Below, piece after piece: positions 33,133 to 41,719 of a stretch of 64,000 nt of DNA; position 1 is the stretch's first letter; each line of letters begins with the position of its first letter. Under the pieces are notes generated by a model, which ran no database searches, was not told the DNA's origin, and worked only from the letters and a program-made list of their open reading frames with translations. The position numbers and the translations under genes are program-made. The DNA comes from JAVJSD01 sp040219575 (GTDB lineage: Bacteria; Planctomycetota; Planctomycetia; Pirellulales; Pirellulaceae). The DNA is taken from assembly GCA_040219575.1 (NCBI GenBank), contig JAVJSD010000044.1, positions 1 through 64,000 on the forward strand. Direction: 5' to 3'.

Positions 33133-34683
33133 CTACTTGGGCGGCGAATCGAGGCTATCCTTCAACAGCAGCCCGTCGATTTCGGAGATGGCCGCCCAAA
33201 GCTCGCCGACGGATTCGACGTAGGCCAGGTTCATTTGCGCGTAGGTTCGCTGCGCTGTCAGCAGGTCGATGTACGACGTTTCGACGCCCTGGTAGTTCGC
33301 CCGCACCGCGTCGAGCGACTTCTTGACATTGGCCAGAATTCCGTCGGGACCGGAAAAGCCCTCGACCTTGACGCGGGCGGTCGCGTAGTGCTGGTAGACC
33401 GTGGCCAGGCGGCGCTGCAGGCTCAACTCCGTGCGGGCGACGGCGCGCTGGGCGGCGATCACCTCCGCTTCGGCGGCGCGAATGCCTCCCTGATTGCGGT
33501 TCAACCAGGGAATCGGCACCGTGACCTGCAGGTTGCCGTTGCTGCTGCCGGTGCCATTGTCGTGTTGCACGACTCCTTGCACATCGATGTCCGGCAGCGG
33601 CTCGACCCGCTCGCGCTCCACGGCGAAGCGAGCGCGATCGACTTCCGCCAGCGCCGACGCGAGTTCGGGGCTTGAACCCAGGATTCGGGCCATCGCGTCT
33701 GCTTCCGAAATGTCGGCCAGTTCGACTTCAAGCTGCCCGGCGATTCTCGGCGGCGGCGCGCCGGGCGTCCCCAGCACGGCTGAGAGCCGCGACCAGGCGG
33801 CGTCAAACTGATTTCGGGCGGCCTTGAGCAACAGTTGCGACGACTGCAGTTCGATCGTCGCCCGCAACACATCGGGCTGCCCAACTTCCTTGGCGTCGAA
33901 CAGCGAGGTGGCGATATCGACTGCACCCTGATTCACCGCGACCAACTCCTTGGTCAGATCGAGCCGCCGCTGGGCGACCAGCATCTCGTAGTAACCCAGC
34001 CGGACATCGGTAAGCAGTCGCTGCTGTTGGACCTGCGCCTCTTGTTGGGCGACATTGATCTCCTGGGCGGCGACCAGCCGATTCAATCGCAGCTTGCGAA
34101 GTCGTACGAACTGCTGGCCGATGTAGACGCCTTCCTGCTCCGCCAGACCCGCGCTGCCGAGTTGCTGTCCCGAGTAGCCGAGCACAGTGTTCGGCGGCAG
34201 GCCGGCCTGCAGCCATCGTCCCTGCGCGGCTTGCACTTTCGCCCAGGCCTGGGCCAATGCCGGGTTGTTGTTCAACGCAATCTGCTCGAGGTCCTCGAGA
34301 CGCCAGGCCTCATCGGGCGCCTCCCCATCGGCAGGCGTGAGAAGTTCGTCGCGAGGCGTGAGCAGGTCCTCGGCGGGAGGGATGAGCTCCTCGGCCGGTT
34401 GATTGTACGCCGCCAGGTCGACGTCGGGTGGACTGGCTGCCGCGCCGGCATTCGTCGCGACCGAAAGTTCGTGGTCGGAATTGCGACGGGGCGTCTCAGC
34501 GCGAAATTCGTCGGTTTGGAAATCCGCGTCGTTGGATCCCGAGCCTTCCCCTGGAGCCGCGTCCGAGTCGCCCGACGCCGCCGACCACGGTGCGTCGACG
34601 AACCTTCCCAGGCCCGTCGCCTGACAACCCGTCAGGGCGCACCACAGGAGGACGTTCAAGAAGAAGAGGACGTACTTGGACAA
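33133..34683 (-). CDS. TolC-family outer-membrane efflux lipoprotein
   Basis: This 516-residue protein starts at TTG (34683) with a lipoprotein signal ending LTGC (lipid-modified Cys20). After a low-complexity acidic linker (about 25-130) come the two long outer-membrane-efflux repeats, with NNPALAQAWAKVQAAQGR as the first repeat start and GSSPELASALAEVDRARFAV as the second. TolC-like proteins form trimeric outer-membrane channels with RND or ABC pumps; no pump gene is next to it here. The very long helices and Gln/Ala-rich composition fit the family. Confidence 0.9.
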   Translation of the reverse strand: MSKYVLFFLNVLLWCALTGCQATGLGRFVDAPWSAASGDSDAAPGEGSGSNDADFQTDEFRAETPRRNSDHELSVATNAGAAASPPDVDLAAYNQPAEELIPPAEDLLTPRDELLTPADGEAPDEAWRLEDLEQIALNNNPALAQAWAKVQAAQGRWLQAGLPPNTVLGYSGQQLGSAGLAEQEGVYIGQQFVRLRKLRLNRLVAAQEINVAQQEAQVQQQRLLTDVRLGYYEMLVAQRRLDLTKELVAVNQGAVDIATSLFDAKEVGQPDVLRATIELQSSQLLLKAARNQFDAAWSRLSAVLGTPGAPPPRIAGQLEVELADISEADAMARILGSSPELASALAEVDRARFAVERERVEPLPDIDVQGVVQHDNGTGSSNGNLQVTVPIPWLNRNQGGIRAAEAEVIAAQRAVARTELSLQRRLATVYQHYATARVKVEGFSGPDGILANVKKSLDAVRANYQGVETSYIDLLTAQRTYAQMNLAYVESVGELWAAISEIDGLLLKDSLDSPPK

Positions 34684-35049
34684 ATCAGCCTGACCTGCTG
34701 GTGGATGCTTGCGTTCGAAGTCGCTTGCGCTCCGCCGGCGACCGGTTCGTCGCCGGTGGCGAGCGTCATGCGGGAATCGGTCCGTGAGACGTCGACTCCG
34801 AAGGATTTATCGAAAGTTCCGCCGCTGACGCTTGAGGGAATTGGGGAAGTTGTGTGGATTCTGACGAGCCGCCAGGACGATACGAGCGCTGAGCCGTAGG
34901 TGCTGCAAGCCATTGGGAAGTGAATGGTTAGATCGATCGCGGCAGGCCGCCCGGCGGTTGGGGGAGGGGCGAAGTTTTTCATATTGACCCGTTTGGCCCA
35001 ATCTGGCACATTTCCCCGACCGCGACCCAAACTCTGGAGTTTTCCACCG
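34684..35049. other. Intergenic stretch between divergent tolC-like and gmhA-like genes
   Basis: No gene is recognised. A possible weak promoter for the plus-strand sugar cluster is TTGACC at 34984-34989 with CACATT 17 bases downstream. Nothing else stands out. Confidence 0.35.
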
Positions 35050-35661
35050 ATGCATAGCAAAACATTTCTCGCGCAGGCGGCCGAAATCGCCTCCACGATC
35101 GATCATCAACTCGTCGAGCGGATTGCCGAGGAACTGGTCGACCTGCGTGATCGAGGCGGCCGGCTGTTCATGCTGGGCGTCGGCGGCAGCGCCGCGAATT
35201 GCAGCCACGCCGTCAACGACTTTCGCAAGCTGGCCGGCATCGAAACTTACTCGCCCTGCGACAACGTATCGGAGTTGACGGCCCGCACCAACGATGAGGG
35301 CTGGGAGACGGTGTTCTCCGAGTGGTTGAAGGTCAGCCGGGCCAACGAGAACGACGCGGTGTTCGTGTTGTCGGTCGGCGGCGGCGATGCGGAGCGCAAC
35401 GTCAGCGCGAACATAGTGCACGCCCTCGATGAAGCGAAGCGCCGCGGCCTGAAGATCTTCGGCATCATCGGCCGCGCCGGCGGATACACAAAGCAGGTCG
35501 GCGACGCCGTGGTGGTGGTGCCGACCGTTGACGACAGTCATATCACGCCTCACGCCGAGGCGTTTCAAGCGGTTGTTTGGCACTGCATCGTCAGCCATCC
35601 CCAGGTCAAGGCTCGCGCCACCAAGTGGGAAGGCATGACCGCGACAAGGAATGTCGCGTAG
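35050..35661 (+). CDS. gmhA: SIS-domain isomerase, sedoheptulose-7-phosphate isomerase-like
   Basis: This 203-residue SIS-domain protein is most like GmhA, which converts sedoheptulose 7-phosphate to D-glycero-D-manno-heptose 7-phosphate. Visible motifs are FMLGVGGSAANCSHAVNDFR (phosphate-binding Ser cluster), CDNVSELTARTNDEGWETVF, VLSVGGGDAERNVSANIV and the C-terminal catalytic region ITPHAEAFQAVVWH. The ATG at 35050 is the natural start; a longer upstream frame is non-coding. It opens the plus-strand sugar cluster, whose next gene is a GmhB-like phosphatase. This neighbourhood supports the call. Confidence 0.82.
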   Translation: MHSKTFLAQAAEIASTIDHQLVERIAEELVDLRDRGGRLFMLGVGGSAANCSHAVNDFRKLAGIETYSPCDNVSELTARTNDEGWETVFSEWLKVSRANENDAVFVLSVGGGDAERNVSANIVHALDEAKRRGLKIFGIIGRAGGYTKQVGDAVVVVPTVDDSHITPHAEAFQAVVWHCIVSHPQVKARATKWEGMTATRNVA

Positions 35662-35790
35662 CAAGCCATCGGCAAGTCGGGAACGGTCGGTAAGGGCCGC
35701 CCCCAGAACAATTCGACCCAGATTACTACGATAAGCCGAAGGGGCTTCGCCCCGTCGCGATCCGCAATGGTAGGGAGGCCATGCGAAGCG

Positions 35791-36345
35791 ATGTCTCGAG
35801 CAGTCTTTCTCGACCGAGACGGCGTTCTGAATCGCGCCCTGGTGCGCGATGGCAGGCCGTTTGCGCCGCGCTCCCTTGACCAGTTTCAGTTGTTGCCCGG
35901 CGTCGAAGACGCGTTGGCTTCGCTGAAGGTATGCGGCTACCGGCTGATCGTCGTCACCAACCAGCCCGACGTCGCCACGGGAAAGGCGTCGCGGGAAATC
36001 GTCGAGGCGATGCACGCGCGGTTGCTCGCCGAGCTGCCGATCGACGACGTCTACGCCTGCTTTCACACCGACGAGCACGATTGCTCGTGCCGAAAACCGC
36101 GGCCGGGCATGCTGCACGACGCGGCCAGGAAGTGGGATCTCGAGCTTTCCAAGTCGCTGCTGGTCGGCGACCGTTGGCGTGACATTCTGGCGGGCCAATC
36201 GGCGGGATGCCGCACGCTGCTTGTGGAATCGGGTTATCGCGAACGCCGCGTCGAGGCCGATTGGACGGTCGCGTCGCTCGTGGAAGCCTCGCAAATCATC
36301 TGTTCCGAATCACCCTCTATCCAGCGGGAGGCTGCCGCTCGATGA
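35791..36345 (+). CDS. gmhB: HAD-family heptose 1,7-bisphosphate phosphatase-like
   Basis: This 184-residue HAD phosphatase has the GmhB/histidinol-phosphatase signatures: FLDRDGVLNRALVRDG (nucleophile Asp8, Asp10), VVTNQPDVATGKAS, the zinc-type Cys/His loop CFHTDEHDCSCRKPRPGML, and SLLVGDRWRDILAGQSAGC. In GmhB this removes the C7 phosphate of heptose 1,7-bisphosphate. Its stop codon overlaps the start of the transaldolase gene (ATGA). An in-frame ATG at 35767 is a possible alternative start. Confidence 0.85.
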   Translation: MSRAVFLDRDGVLNRALVRDGRPFAPRSLDQFQLLPGVEDALASLKVCGYRLIVVTNQPDVATGKASREIVEAMHARLLAELPIDDVYACFHTDEHDCSCRKPRPGMLHDAARKWDLELSKSLLVGDRWRDILAGQSAGCRTLLVESGYRERRVEADWTVASLVEASQIICSESPSIQREAAAR

Positions 36346-37085
36346 CTGCTTCCGATTTAAAAGTCAAACTGTTCGCCGACGGCGCGGACGCCGCCGTGAT
36401 TGCCGAGTTGGCCCAGAACGAAATGATCACGGGCTTCACGACCAATCCGACGCTGATGCGCAAGGCGAATGTGACCGACTACCGCGCCTTCGCCCACGAA
36501 GTGCTGCAGATCGTCCCCGACCGCTCGGTGTCGTTCGAGGTCTTCTCCGACGAGTTCGACGAGATGGAGGACCAGGCCCACGAGATCGCCTCCTGGGGGC
36601 CGAACGTCTACGTCAAGATCCCGGTCACCAACACGCGGGGTGAGTTCTCGGGCAGCCTGGTCAAGCGACTTTCGGCTTCGGGCGTGCAGGTCAACGTGAC
36701 GGCGATCATGACGCTGCACCAGGTGCAGCGTGTATGCGCCTGCCTGGCGGCCCATACCGCCAGCTACGTATCGGTGTTCGCCGGCCGCATCGCCGACGCC
36801 GGTCGTGATCCGCTGCCGGTGATGCGTGAGTCGGTGAACTTGCTCAGCGCGCTGCCGAAAGCGGAGCTGATCTGGGCCAGTCCCCGCGAACTGTACAACG
36901 TGGTGCAGGCCGATGAGGTCGGTTGCCACATCATCACCGCCACCAACGACATCCTCAAGAAACTGCCGCTGCTGGGCAAGGATCTCGACGACTATTCGCT
37001 GGAAACCGTCGAGATGTTCTACCGCGACGCCACGGCGGCCGGCTTCGAGATCGAAACCTCGCGGCAACGACGGATGGTCGCTTGA
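36342..37085 (+). CDS. Transaldolase family protein
   Basis: This 247-residue protein belongs to the transaldolase/fructose-6-phosphate-aldolase family, smaller than classical TalB. Key segments are the start VKLFADGADAAVIAELAQN, ITGFTTNPTLMRKA, VYVKIPVTNTRGEF (Schiff-base Lys), VNVTAIMTLHQV and SVFAGRIADAGRDP. Classical transaldolase interconverts sedoheptulose 7-phosphate and glyceraldehyde 3-phosphate with erythrose 4-phosphate and fructose 6-phosphate. Its overlap with gmhB suggests it supplies or drains sedoheptulose 7-phosphate for the heptose genes; that is inference. Confidence 0.88.
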   Translation: MTASDLKVKLFADGADAAVIAELAQNEMITGFTTNPTLMRKANVTDYRAFAHEVLQIVPDRSVSFEVFSDEFDEMEDQAHEIASWGPNVYVKIPVTNTRGEFSGSLVKRLSASGVQVNVTAIMTLHQVQRVCACLAAHTASYVSVFAGRIADAGRDPLPVMRESVNLLSALPKAELIWASPRELYNVVQADEVGCHIITATNDILKKLPLLGKDLDDYSLETVEMFYRDATAAGFEIETSRQRRMVA

Positions 37086-37225
37086 GTTCGCCTTGCTTTT
37101 GACGTGCAAACCAGGCGGCGACCGCTCGCCGACGTGCAACGCAACTTCCGGATACTTCGAAACCAACCAAACCTCAAAGTCGGCGCCAGGCAGGCGTCGC
37201 CACTTGCCAGTAAGGAAACCAGCTC

Positions 37226-38224
37226 ATGAAGAAAGTTCTCGTCACCGGCGGCGCCGGCTATGTCGGCTGCGTACTCGTTCCCACGCTGTTGGAAAAAGGC
37301 TACCAGGTCGTCGTCTACGACCTGTTGCTGTTCGGCCGCGACTGCCTTCCCACCCACGAGAACCTGGAGGTGATCGAGGGCGACATCCGCGACACCGAGA
37401 AGCTGGCCCAGGCGTTTCAGGGCGTGCACACGGTCATCTCCCTGGCCTGCATTTCGAACGACCCCAGCTTCGAGCTGAATCCCGGCCTCAGCAAGTCGAT
37501 CAACTTCGATTGCTTCGAGCCGATGGTGGTGGCCGCCAAGAACGCCGGCGTGAAGCGGTTCGTGTACGCCTCGAGCAGCTCCGTCTACGGCGTCAGCGAC
37601 GCCCCCGAGGTGACCGAGGACCATCCGCTGGTGCCGCTTACCGACTACAACAAGTTCAAGGGCATGTGCGAGCCGCTGTTGTTCAAGCACCAGTCGCCCG
37701 ATTTCGTCTGCGTGACGATTCGGCCCGCCACCGTCTGCGGCTACTCTCCGCGTCTGCGGCTCGACCTGACGGTCAACATTCTCACCAACCACGCCATCAA
37801 CAAGGGCAAGATCACGGTCTTCGGGGGAGCGCAAAAGCGTCCCAACCTGCACATCAAGGACATGGTCGATCTGTACTGCCTGCTGCTGGAGATCGAGGAC
37901 GAGAAGATCGCCGGCGAAACCTTCAACTGCGGCTACGAGAACCACACCGTCTCGGAGCTGGCCAATTTCGTCAAGAACACCGTCGAGCAGGTGATGCCCG
38001 AGCGGGCGCCGATCACAATCGAGACGACCGAGAGCAACGATCCGCGCTCGTACCACATCTCCTCGCAGAAGATCGCCGACAAGCTGGGTTTTGTTCCCAA
38101 GCGGTCGGTGGAGGACGCGGTCCGCGAATTGTGCGAAGCATTCGTCGTCGGCAAGGTGCCGGACAGCTTCGATAACGACGACTACTTCAACGTCAAGCGC
38201 ATCAAGCGACTGGAGCTGGCATGA
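37226..38224 (+). CDS. Extended SDR NAD-dependent epimerase/dehydratase
   Basis: This 332-residue extended short-chain dehydrogenase has VTGGAGYVGCVLVPTLLEKG (NAD-binding GxxGxxG), VYASSSSVYG (catalytic Ser), and TDYNKFKG (Y-x-x-x-K). Later blocks VTIRPATVCGYSPRLRLDLT and FGGAQKRPNLHIKDMV match the NDP-sugar epimerase/dehydratase group. The reaction may be at C3, C4 or C6 of an NDP sugar; the substrate is unknown. It ends by ATGA overlap with the next SDR gene, so the two are translationally linked. Confidence 0.9.
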   Translation: MKKVLVTGGAGYVGCVLVPTLLEKGYQVVVYDLLLFGRDCLPTHENLEVIEGDIRDTEKLAQAFQGVHTVISLACISNDPSFELNPGLSKSINFDCFEPMVVAAKNAGVKRFVYASSSSVYGVSDAPEVTEDHPLVPLTDYNKFKGMCEPLLFKHQSPDFVCVTIRPATVCGYSPRLRLDLTVNILTNHAINKGKITVFGGAQKRPNLHIKDMVDLYCLLLEIEDEKIAGETFNCGYENHTVSELANFVKNTVEQVMPERAPITIETTESNDPRSYHISSQKIADKLGFVPKRSVEDAVRELCEAFVVGKVPDSFDNDDYFNVKRIKRLELA

Positions 38225-39225
38225 GCGAAAAGAAACTCGCCGTGGTCACCGGCGGCGCCGGCTTCATCGGCAGCCACATGGTCGACCTGCTCGTCGAGAA
38301 GGGCTTTCGCGTTCGGGTGATCGACAATCTGGTCGGCGGCCGGCGTCAAAACCTCGATCAGCACCAGGACAGCGGCGACGTCGTGCTCTTCGAGCGCGAC
38401 CTGGCCACGCTGGCGCCCGAGGAAGGCCTGTTCGACGACGCCCACTTCGTGTTCCATTTCGCCGGCATCGGCGACATCGTGCCTTCGATCGAGGCGCCGA
38501 TCAAGTACATGCAGGCCAACGTGCTGGGCACGGTCAACGCGCTGGAAGGCGCCCGCCGGGCCGGCGCGAAGAAATTCGTGTACGCGGCCTCGTCGTCGTG
38601 CTACGGGCTGACCGACGAACTGCCGACCACCGAGACCGCCTCGATTCACACGGAATATCCCTACGCGCTGAGCAAGTACCAGGGCGAACAGGCGGTGTTC
38701 CATTGGGGCAAGGTGTACAAGCTGCCGGTCAACTCGATCCGCATCTTCAACGCCTACGGTCCGCGGAGCCGCACCAGCGGCGCTTACGGCGCCGTGTTCG
38801 GCGTGTTCCTCAAGCAACTGCTGGCGGGCTCGCCGCTGACCGTGGTCGGCGACGGCACGCAAACGCGCGACTTCGTGTTCGTCACCGATCTGGCCCGGGC
38901 GTTCTACGCCGCGGCCGACACCGAGCACTGCGGCGAGGTGTTCAACATCGGCGCGGGCAAGCCCCAGTCGGTCAACCGCCTGGTGGAGTTGCTCAATGTC
39001 AAGGAGAAGGCGCATCTGCCCAAGCGGCCGGGCGAACCCGACTGCACCTGGGCCGACATCTCCAAGGCCGAGCGACTGCTTGGCTGGAAGCCGGAAGTGA
39101 GCTTTGAGAAGGGCGTCTCCATCATGTTGGAGAACGTGGAGTACTGGAGGAACGCCCCACTGTGGGACGTCAAATCGATCGAAGCCGCCACGAAGACGTG
39201 GTTTGAGTGCCTGTCAGGAGCTTAA
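38221..39225 (+). CDS. Extended SDR NDP-sugar epimerase (GalE-like)
   Basis: This 334-residue extended SDR has VTGGAGFIGSHMVDLLVEKG at the N-terminus, YAASSSCYG, YPYALSKYQGE (Y-x-x-x-K) and IRIFNAYGPRSRT. It ends RLLGWKPEVSFEKGVSIML. This pattern is closest to UDP-glucose 4-epimerases and similar enzymes. It is the second SDR in tandem. Whether the two act in sequence, for example epimerase and reductase on the same NDP-heptose, cannot be told. Confidence 0.9.
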   Translation: MSEKKLAVVTGGAGFIGSHMVDLLVEKGFRVRVIDNLVGGRRQNLDQHQDSGDVVLFERDLATLAPEEGLFDDAHFVFHFAGIGDIVPSIEAPIKYMQANVLGTVNALEGARRAGAKKFVYAASSSCYGLTDELPTTETASIHTEYPYALSKYQGEQAVFHWGKVYKLPVNSIRIFNAYGPRSRTSGAYGAVFGVFLKQLLAGSPLTVVGDGTQTRDFVFVTDLARAFYAAADTEHCGEVFNIGAGKPQSVNRLVELLNVKEKAHLPKRPGEPDCTWADISKAERLLGWKPEVSFEKGVSIMLENVEYWRNAPLWDVKSIEAATKTWFECLSGA

Positions 39226-39227
39226 CC

Positions 39228-40781
39228 TTGATTCGCCAGATTCCCGAACTCAACTTCAGCCGCAAGATCAAGACGCGCGACGAACTGATCGAGGCCCTCG
39301 GCCCGCGCCCGCGGCAGCAAAAGGTCATCATGTGCCACGGCACGTTCGACCTCGTGCACCCGGGCCACGTTCGTCACTTGTTGTACGCCAAAACCAAGGC
39401 GGACGTGCTGGTGGCCAGTCTGACGTGCGACTCGCACATCACCAAGGACAGCTACCGCCCGTTCGTGCCGCAGGATCTGCGGGCGATGAATCTGGCGGCG
39501 CTGGAGGCGGTGGACTACGTGATCATCGACAACGATCCCGTGCCGCTGGAGAACATCCGCGCCGTCCAGCCCGACTATTTCGCCAAGGGCTACGAATACA
39601 CCGACGGCCAAGTGCCGCAGCGGACCCGCGACGAGATGAACGTGCTGGCCGAATACGGCGGAGAGATCATCTTCACGCCGGGCGACATCGTCTTCTCGTC
39701 GTCGAAGTTCATTGAATCGTCGCCGCCCAAGCTGACCAACGACAAGCTGCACATGCTGATGGAGTCGGAGCGGATCACGTTCGACGACCTCCGCAGCGCC
39801 GTGCAGTCGTTCCCCGGCACGAAAGTGCATGTGCTGGGCGACACGATCGTCGATTCGTACGTGTACTGCCAGCCGATCAGCAGCGGCTCGGCCAAATCGC
39901 CGACGCTGGCCGTGGCGTTCGAAAATCAGATCGACTACGCGGGTGGGGCGGCGGTCGTCGCCAAGCACCTTCGCGCCGCCGGGGCCGACGTGGCCTTCTC
40001 GACGCTGTTGGGCGACGACAACCTCAAGGATTTCGTCGTCGGCGATCTCGAGCAATGGGGCATCGACTGCCGCCCGGTGATCGACAAGACCCGCTGCACG
40101 ACGAACAAGAACGTATTCATCGCGAAGAACCACCGATTGTTGAAATTCGACCGAGTCGACAACCGCCCCATCAACGGCAAGACGCTCGAAACGTTCACCA
40201 AGGAAATCAGCGACAGCGATGCGGATGTCTTCGTCTTCAGCGATTTCCACCATGGCGTGTTCCATCGGCAGTCGATTCCGCGGCTGACCGACGCGATTCC
40301 GCGCGGCAAACTGCGCGTGGCCGACAGCCAGGTCGCCAGTCGTTGGGGAAACATCCTCGAGTTCCAGGGCTTCGACCTGATCACCCCCAACGAACGCGAG
40401 GCGCGATTCGCCCTGGGCGACCAGGATTCGGTCATTCGTCCCCTGGCGCTCGATCTTTACCGCAAGTCGAACTGCAAGCTGCTGATTCTCAAACTGGGCG
40501 ATCGCGGCACGATTTCCTACCGCGAGAACTCGGTGGAGGTGCGGGCCTTCTTCACGCTCGACAGTTTCGCCAAGAACGTGGTCGATCCGGTCGGCGCCGG
40601 CGACGCCCTGCTGGCGTACTCCACGCTGGCCCTGGCGGGCAAGCATAGCCCGGTGGTGGCTTCGATCATCGGCAGCATTGCGGCGGGACTGGCCTGCGGC
40701 GCCGACGGCAATTGTCCCGTCGAGCCGGAGGGAATCCTGGAGCGAATCGACCAGCTAGAGAAGGAAATTCAATACGCATGA
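39228..40781 (+). CDS. Cytidylyltransferase-PfkB kinase fusion, reversed HldE order
   Basis: This 517-residue two-domain enzyme has an N-terminal nucleotidyltransferase (about 20-170) with CHGTFDLVHPGHVRHLLYAK (HxGH). The C-terminal ribokinase/PfkB domain (about 190-515) has VLGDTIVDSYVYC, DLITPNEREARFAL and the anion-hole motif DPVGAGDALLAYSTLAL. In E. coli HldE the kinase comes first and the nucleotidyltransferase second; here the order is swapped. The enzyme likely phosphorylates C1 of heptose 7-phosphate and then makes the NDP-heptose. The start is TTG at 39228 with CAGGAG 7 bases upstream; it begins 2 bases after the previous stop. Confidence 0.88.
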   Translation: MIRQIPELNFSRKIKTRDELIEALGPRPRQQKVIMCHGTFDLVHPGHVRHLLYAKTKADVLVASLTCDSHITKDSYRPFVPQDLRAMNLAALEAVDYVIIDNDPVPLENIRAVQPDYFAKGYEYTDGQVPQRTRDEMNVLAEYGGEIIFTPGDIVFSSSKFIESSPPKLTNDKLHMLMESERITFDDLRSAVQSFPGTKVHVLGDTIVDSYVYCQPISSGSAKSPTLAVAFENQIDYAGGAAVVAKHLRAAGADVAFSTLLGDDNLKDFVVGDLEQWGIDCRPVIDKTRCTTNKNVFIAKNHRLLKFDRVDNRPINGKTLETFTKEISDSDADVFVFSDFHHGVFHRQSIPRLTDAIPRGKLRVADSQVASRWGNILEFQGFDLITPNEREARFALGDQDSVIRPLALDLYRKSNCKLLILKLGDRGTISYRENSVEVRAFFTLDSFAKNVVDPVGAGDALLAYSTLALAGKHSPVVASIIGSIAAGLACGADGNCPVEPEGILERIDQLEKEIQYA

Positions 40782-41719
40782 AGTCGATCGTCGTGGGGCT
40801 CGGAATTCAGGGCTGCAAGCGCCGCCGAATCGCCGGCGACGACGCGGTGGCGACCGTCGATCCGGTGAATTCCGACGCCGACTACCATTCCATCGAGCAA
40901 GTGCCGCTGGGGGCGTACGACGCCGCGCTGGTCTGCACGCCCGACGGCGCCAAGTTGGCGCTCTTGGAGTACTTGCTGTCGCACGGCAAGCATGTGCTGG
41001 TCGAAAAGCCGCTGTTCGCCGGCTCGCGTGACAAGCTGGAGCACCTCCGCAAGCTTGCCGAGACAAACGGCGCGGTCTGCTACACCGCCTACAACCACCG
41101 CTTCGAACCGAACCTCGCCCACCTGAAGCGCGTGCTCGACGAAGGGCGCATCGGACGCCCGTACCTGGTGCGGATGTTCTACGGCAACGGCACGGCGGCC
41201 GACGTCCGCCGCTCGCCGTGGCGCGACCAGGGACTGGGCGTGATTCCCGACCTCGGCTCGCACTTGCTCGACCTGGTCGACTTCCTGTTCGGCCGGCCCG
41301 AGCGCCCGTTCGAAGTTTGGACGAGCAACTGCCTGGAGAACAGCGCCTTCGACCACGCGGTCATCGGCTCGGCGGGTTCGATGGAGACGCCGGTGTTCCA
41401 GCTGGAGATGATGCTGCTCTCGTGGCGCAACAGCTTCTACTGCGAGGTCTTCGCCGAGGGCGGCAGCGCCCACGTCGAGTGCCTCTGCAAATGGGGCCCG
41501 AGCACGCTCACCATCCGCGAGCGGATCCTGCCCAGCGGCAAGCCGACCGAACAGCGATTCACCGTCGAACGGCCCGACCCGACCTGGGCCGTCGAGTACG
41601 AACACTTCCAGCAGCTTTGCCAAACCGGCGGAACGAACATCGGAACCGACATCTGGATCGACTCGGTGCTGGCCGGCTTCCATCAACAACTGGGGGGAAC
41701 CAGGAAATGGGCGGCGTAA
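40778..41719 (+). CDS. Gfo/Idh/MocA family oxidoreductase
   Basis: This 313-residue NAD(P)-dependent oxidoreductase has an N-terminal Rossmann motif (IVVGLGIQGCKRRRI), the family signature HVLVEKPLFAGS with the catalytic Lys, and AYNHRFEPNLAHLKRVLDEG. The C-terminal alpha/beta domain has PDLGSHLLDLVDFLFG. Members oxidise or reduce sugars at a ring carbon, often on NDP-sugars. The N-terminal domain is shorter than usual. It overlaps the preceding gene by ATGA and the next gene by 13 bases, so it belongs to the same operon. Confidence 0.9.
   Translation: MKSIVVGLGIQGCKRRRIAGDDAVATVDPVNSDADYHSIEQVPLGAYDAALVCTPDGAKLALLEYLLSHGKHVLVEKPLFAGSRDKLEHLRKLAETNGAVCYTAYNHRFEPNLAHLKRVLDEGRIGRPYLVRMFYGNGTAADVRRSPWRDQGLGVIPDLGSHLLDLVDFLFGRPERPFEVWTSNCLENSAFDHAVIGSAGSMETPVFQLEMMLLSWRNSFYCEVFAEGGSAHVECLCKWGPSTLTIRERILPSGKPTEQRFTVERPDPTWAVEYEHFQQLCQTGGTNIGTDIWIDSVLAGFHQQLGGTRKWAA

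Noticed and set aside
35734..35757. GGGGCTTCGCCCC hairpin after the gmhA-like gene, considered as a terminator
   Set aside because: No T-tract follows, the stem is short, and the next gene is on the same strand 30 bases later.
41218..41706. An N-terminal extension of the dehydrogenase homologue
   Set aside because: This part is an out-of-frame reading of the Gfo/Idh/MocA gene; the Rossmann motif starts directly at 41707.
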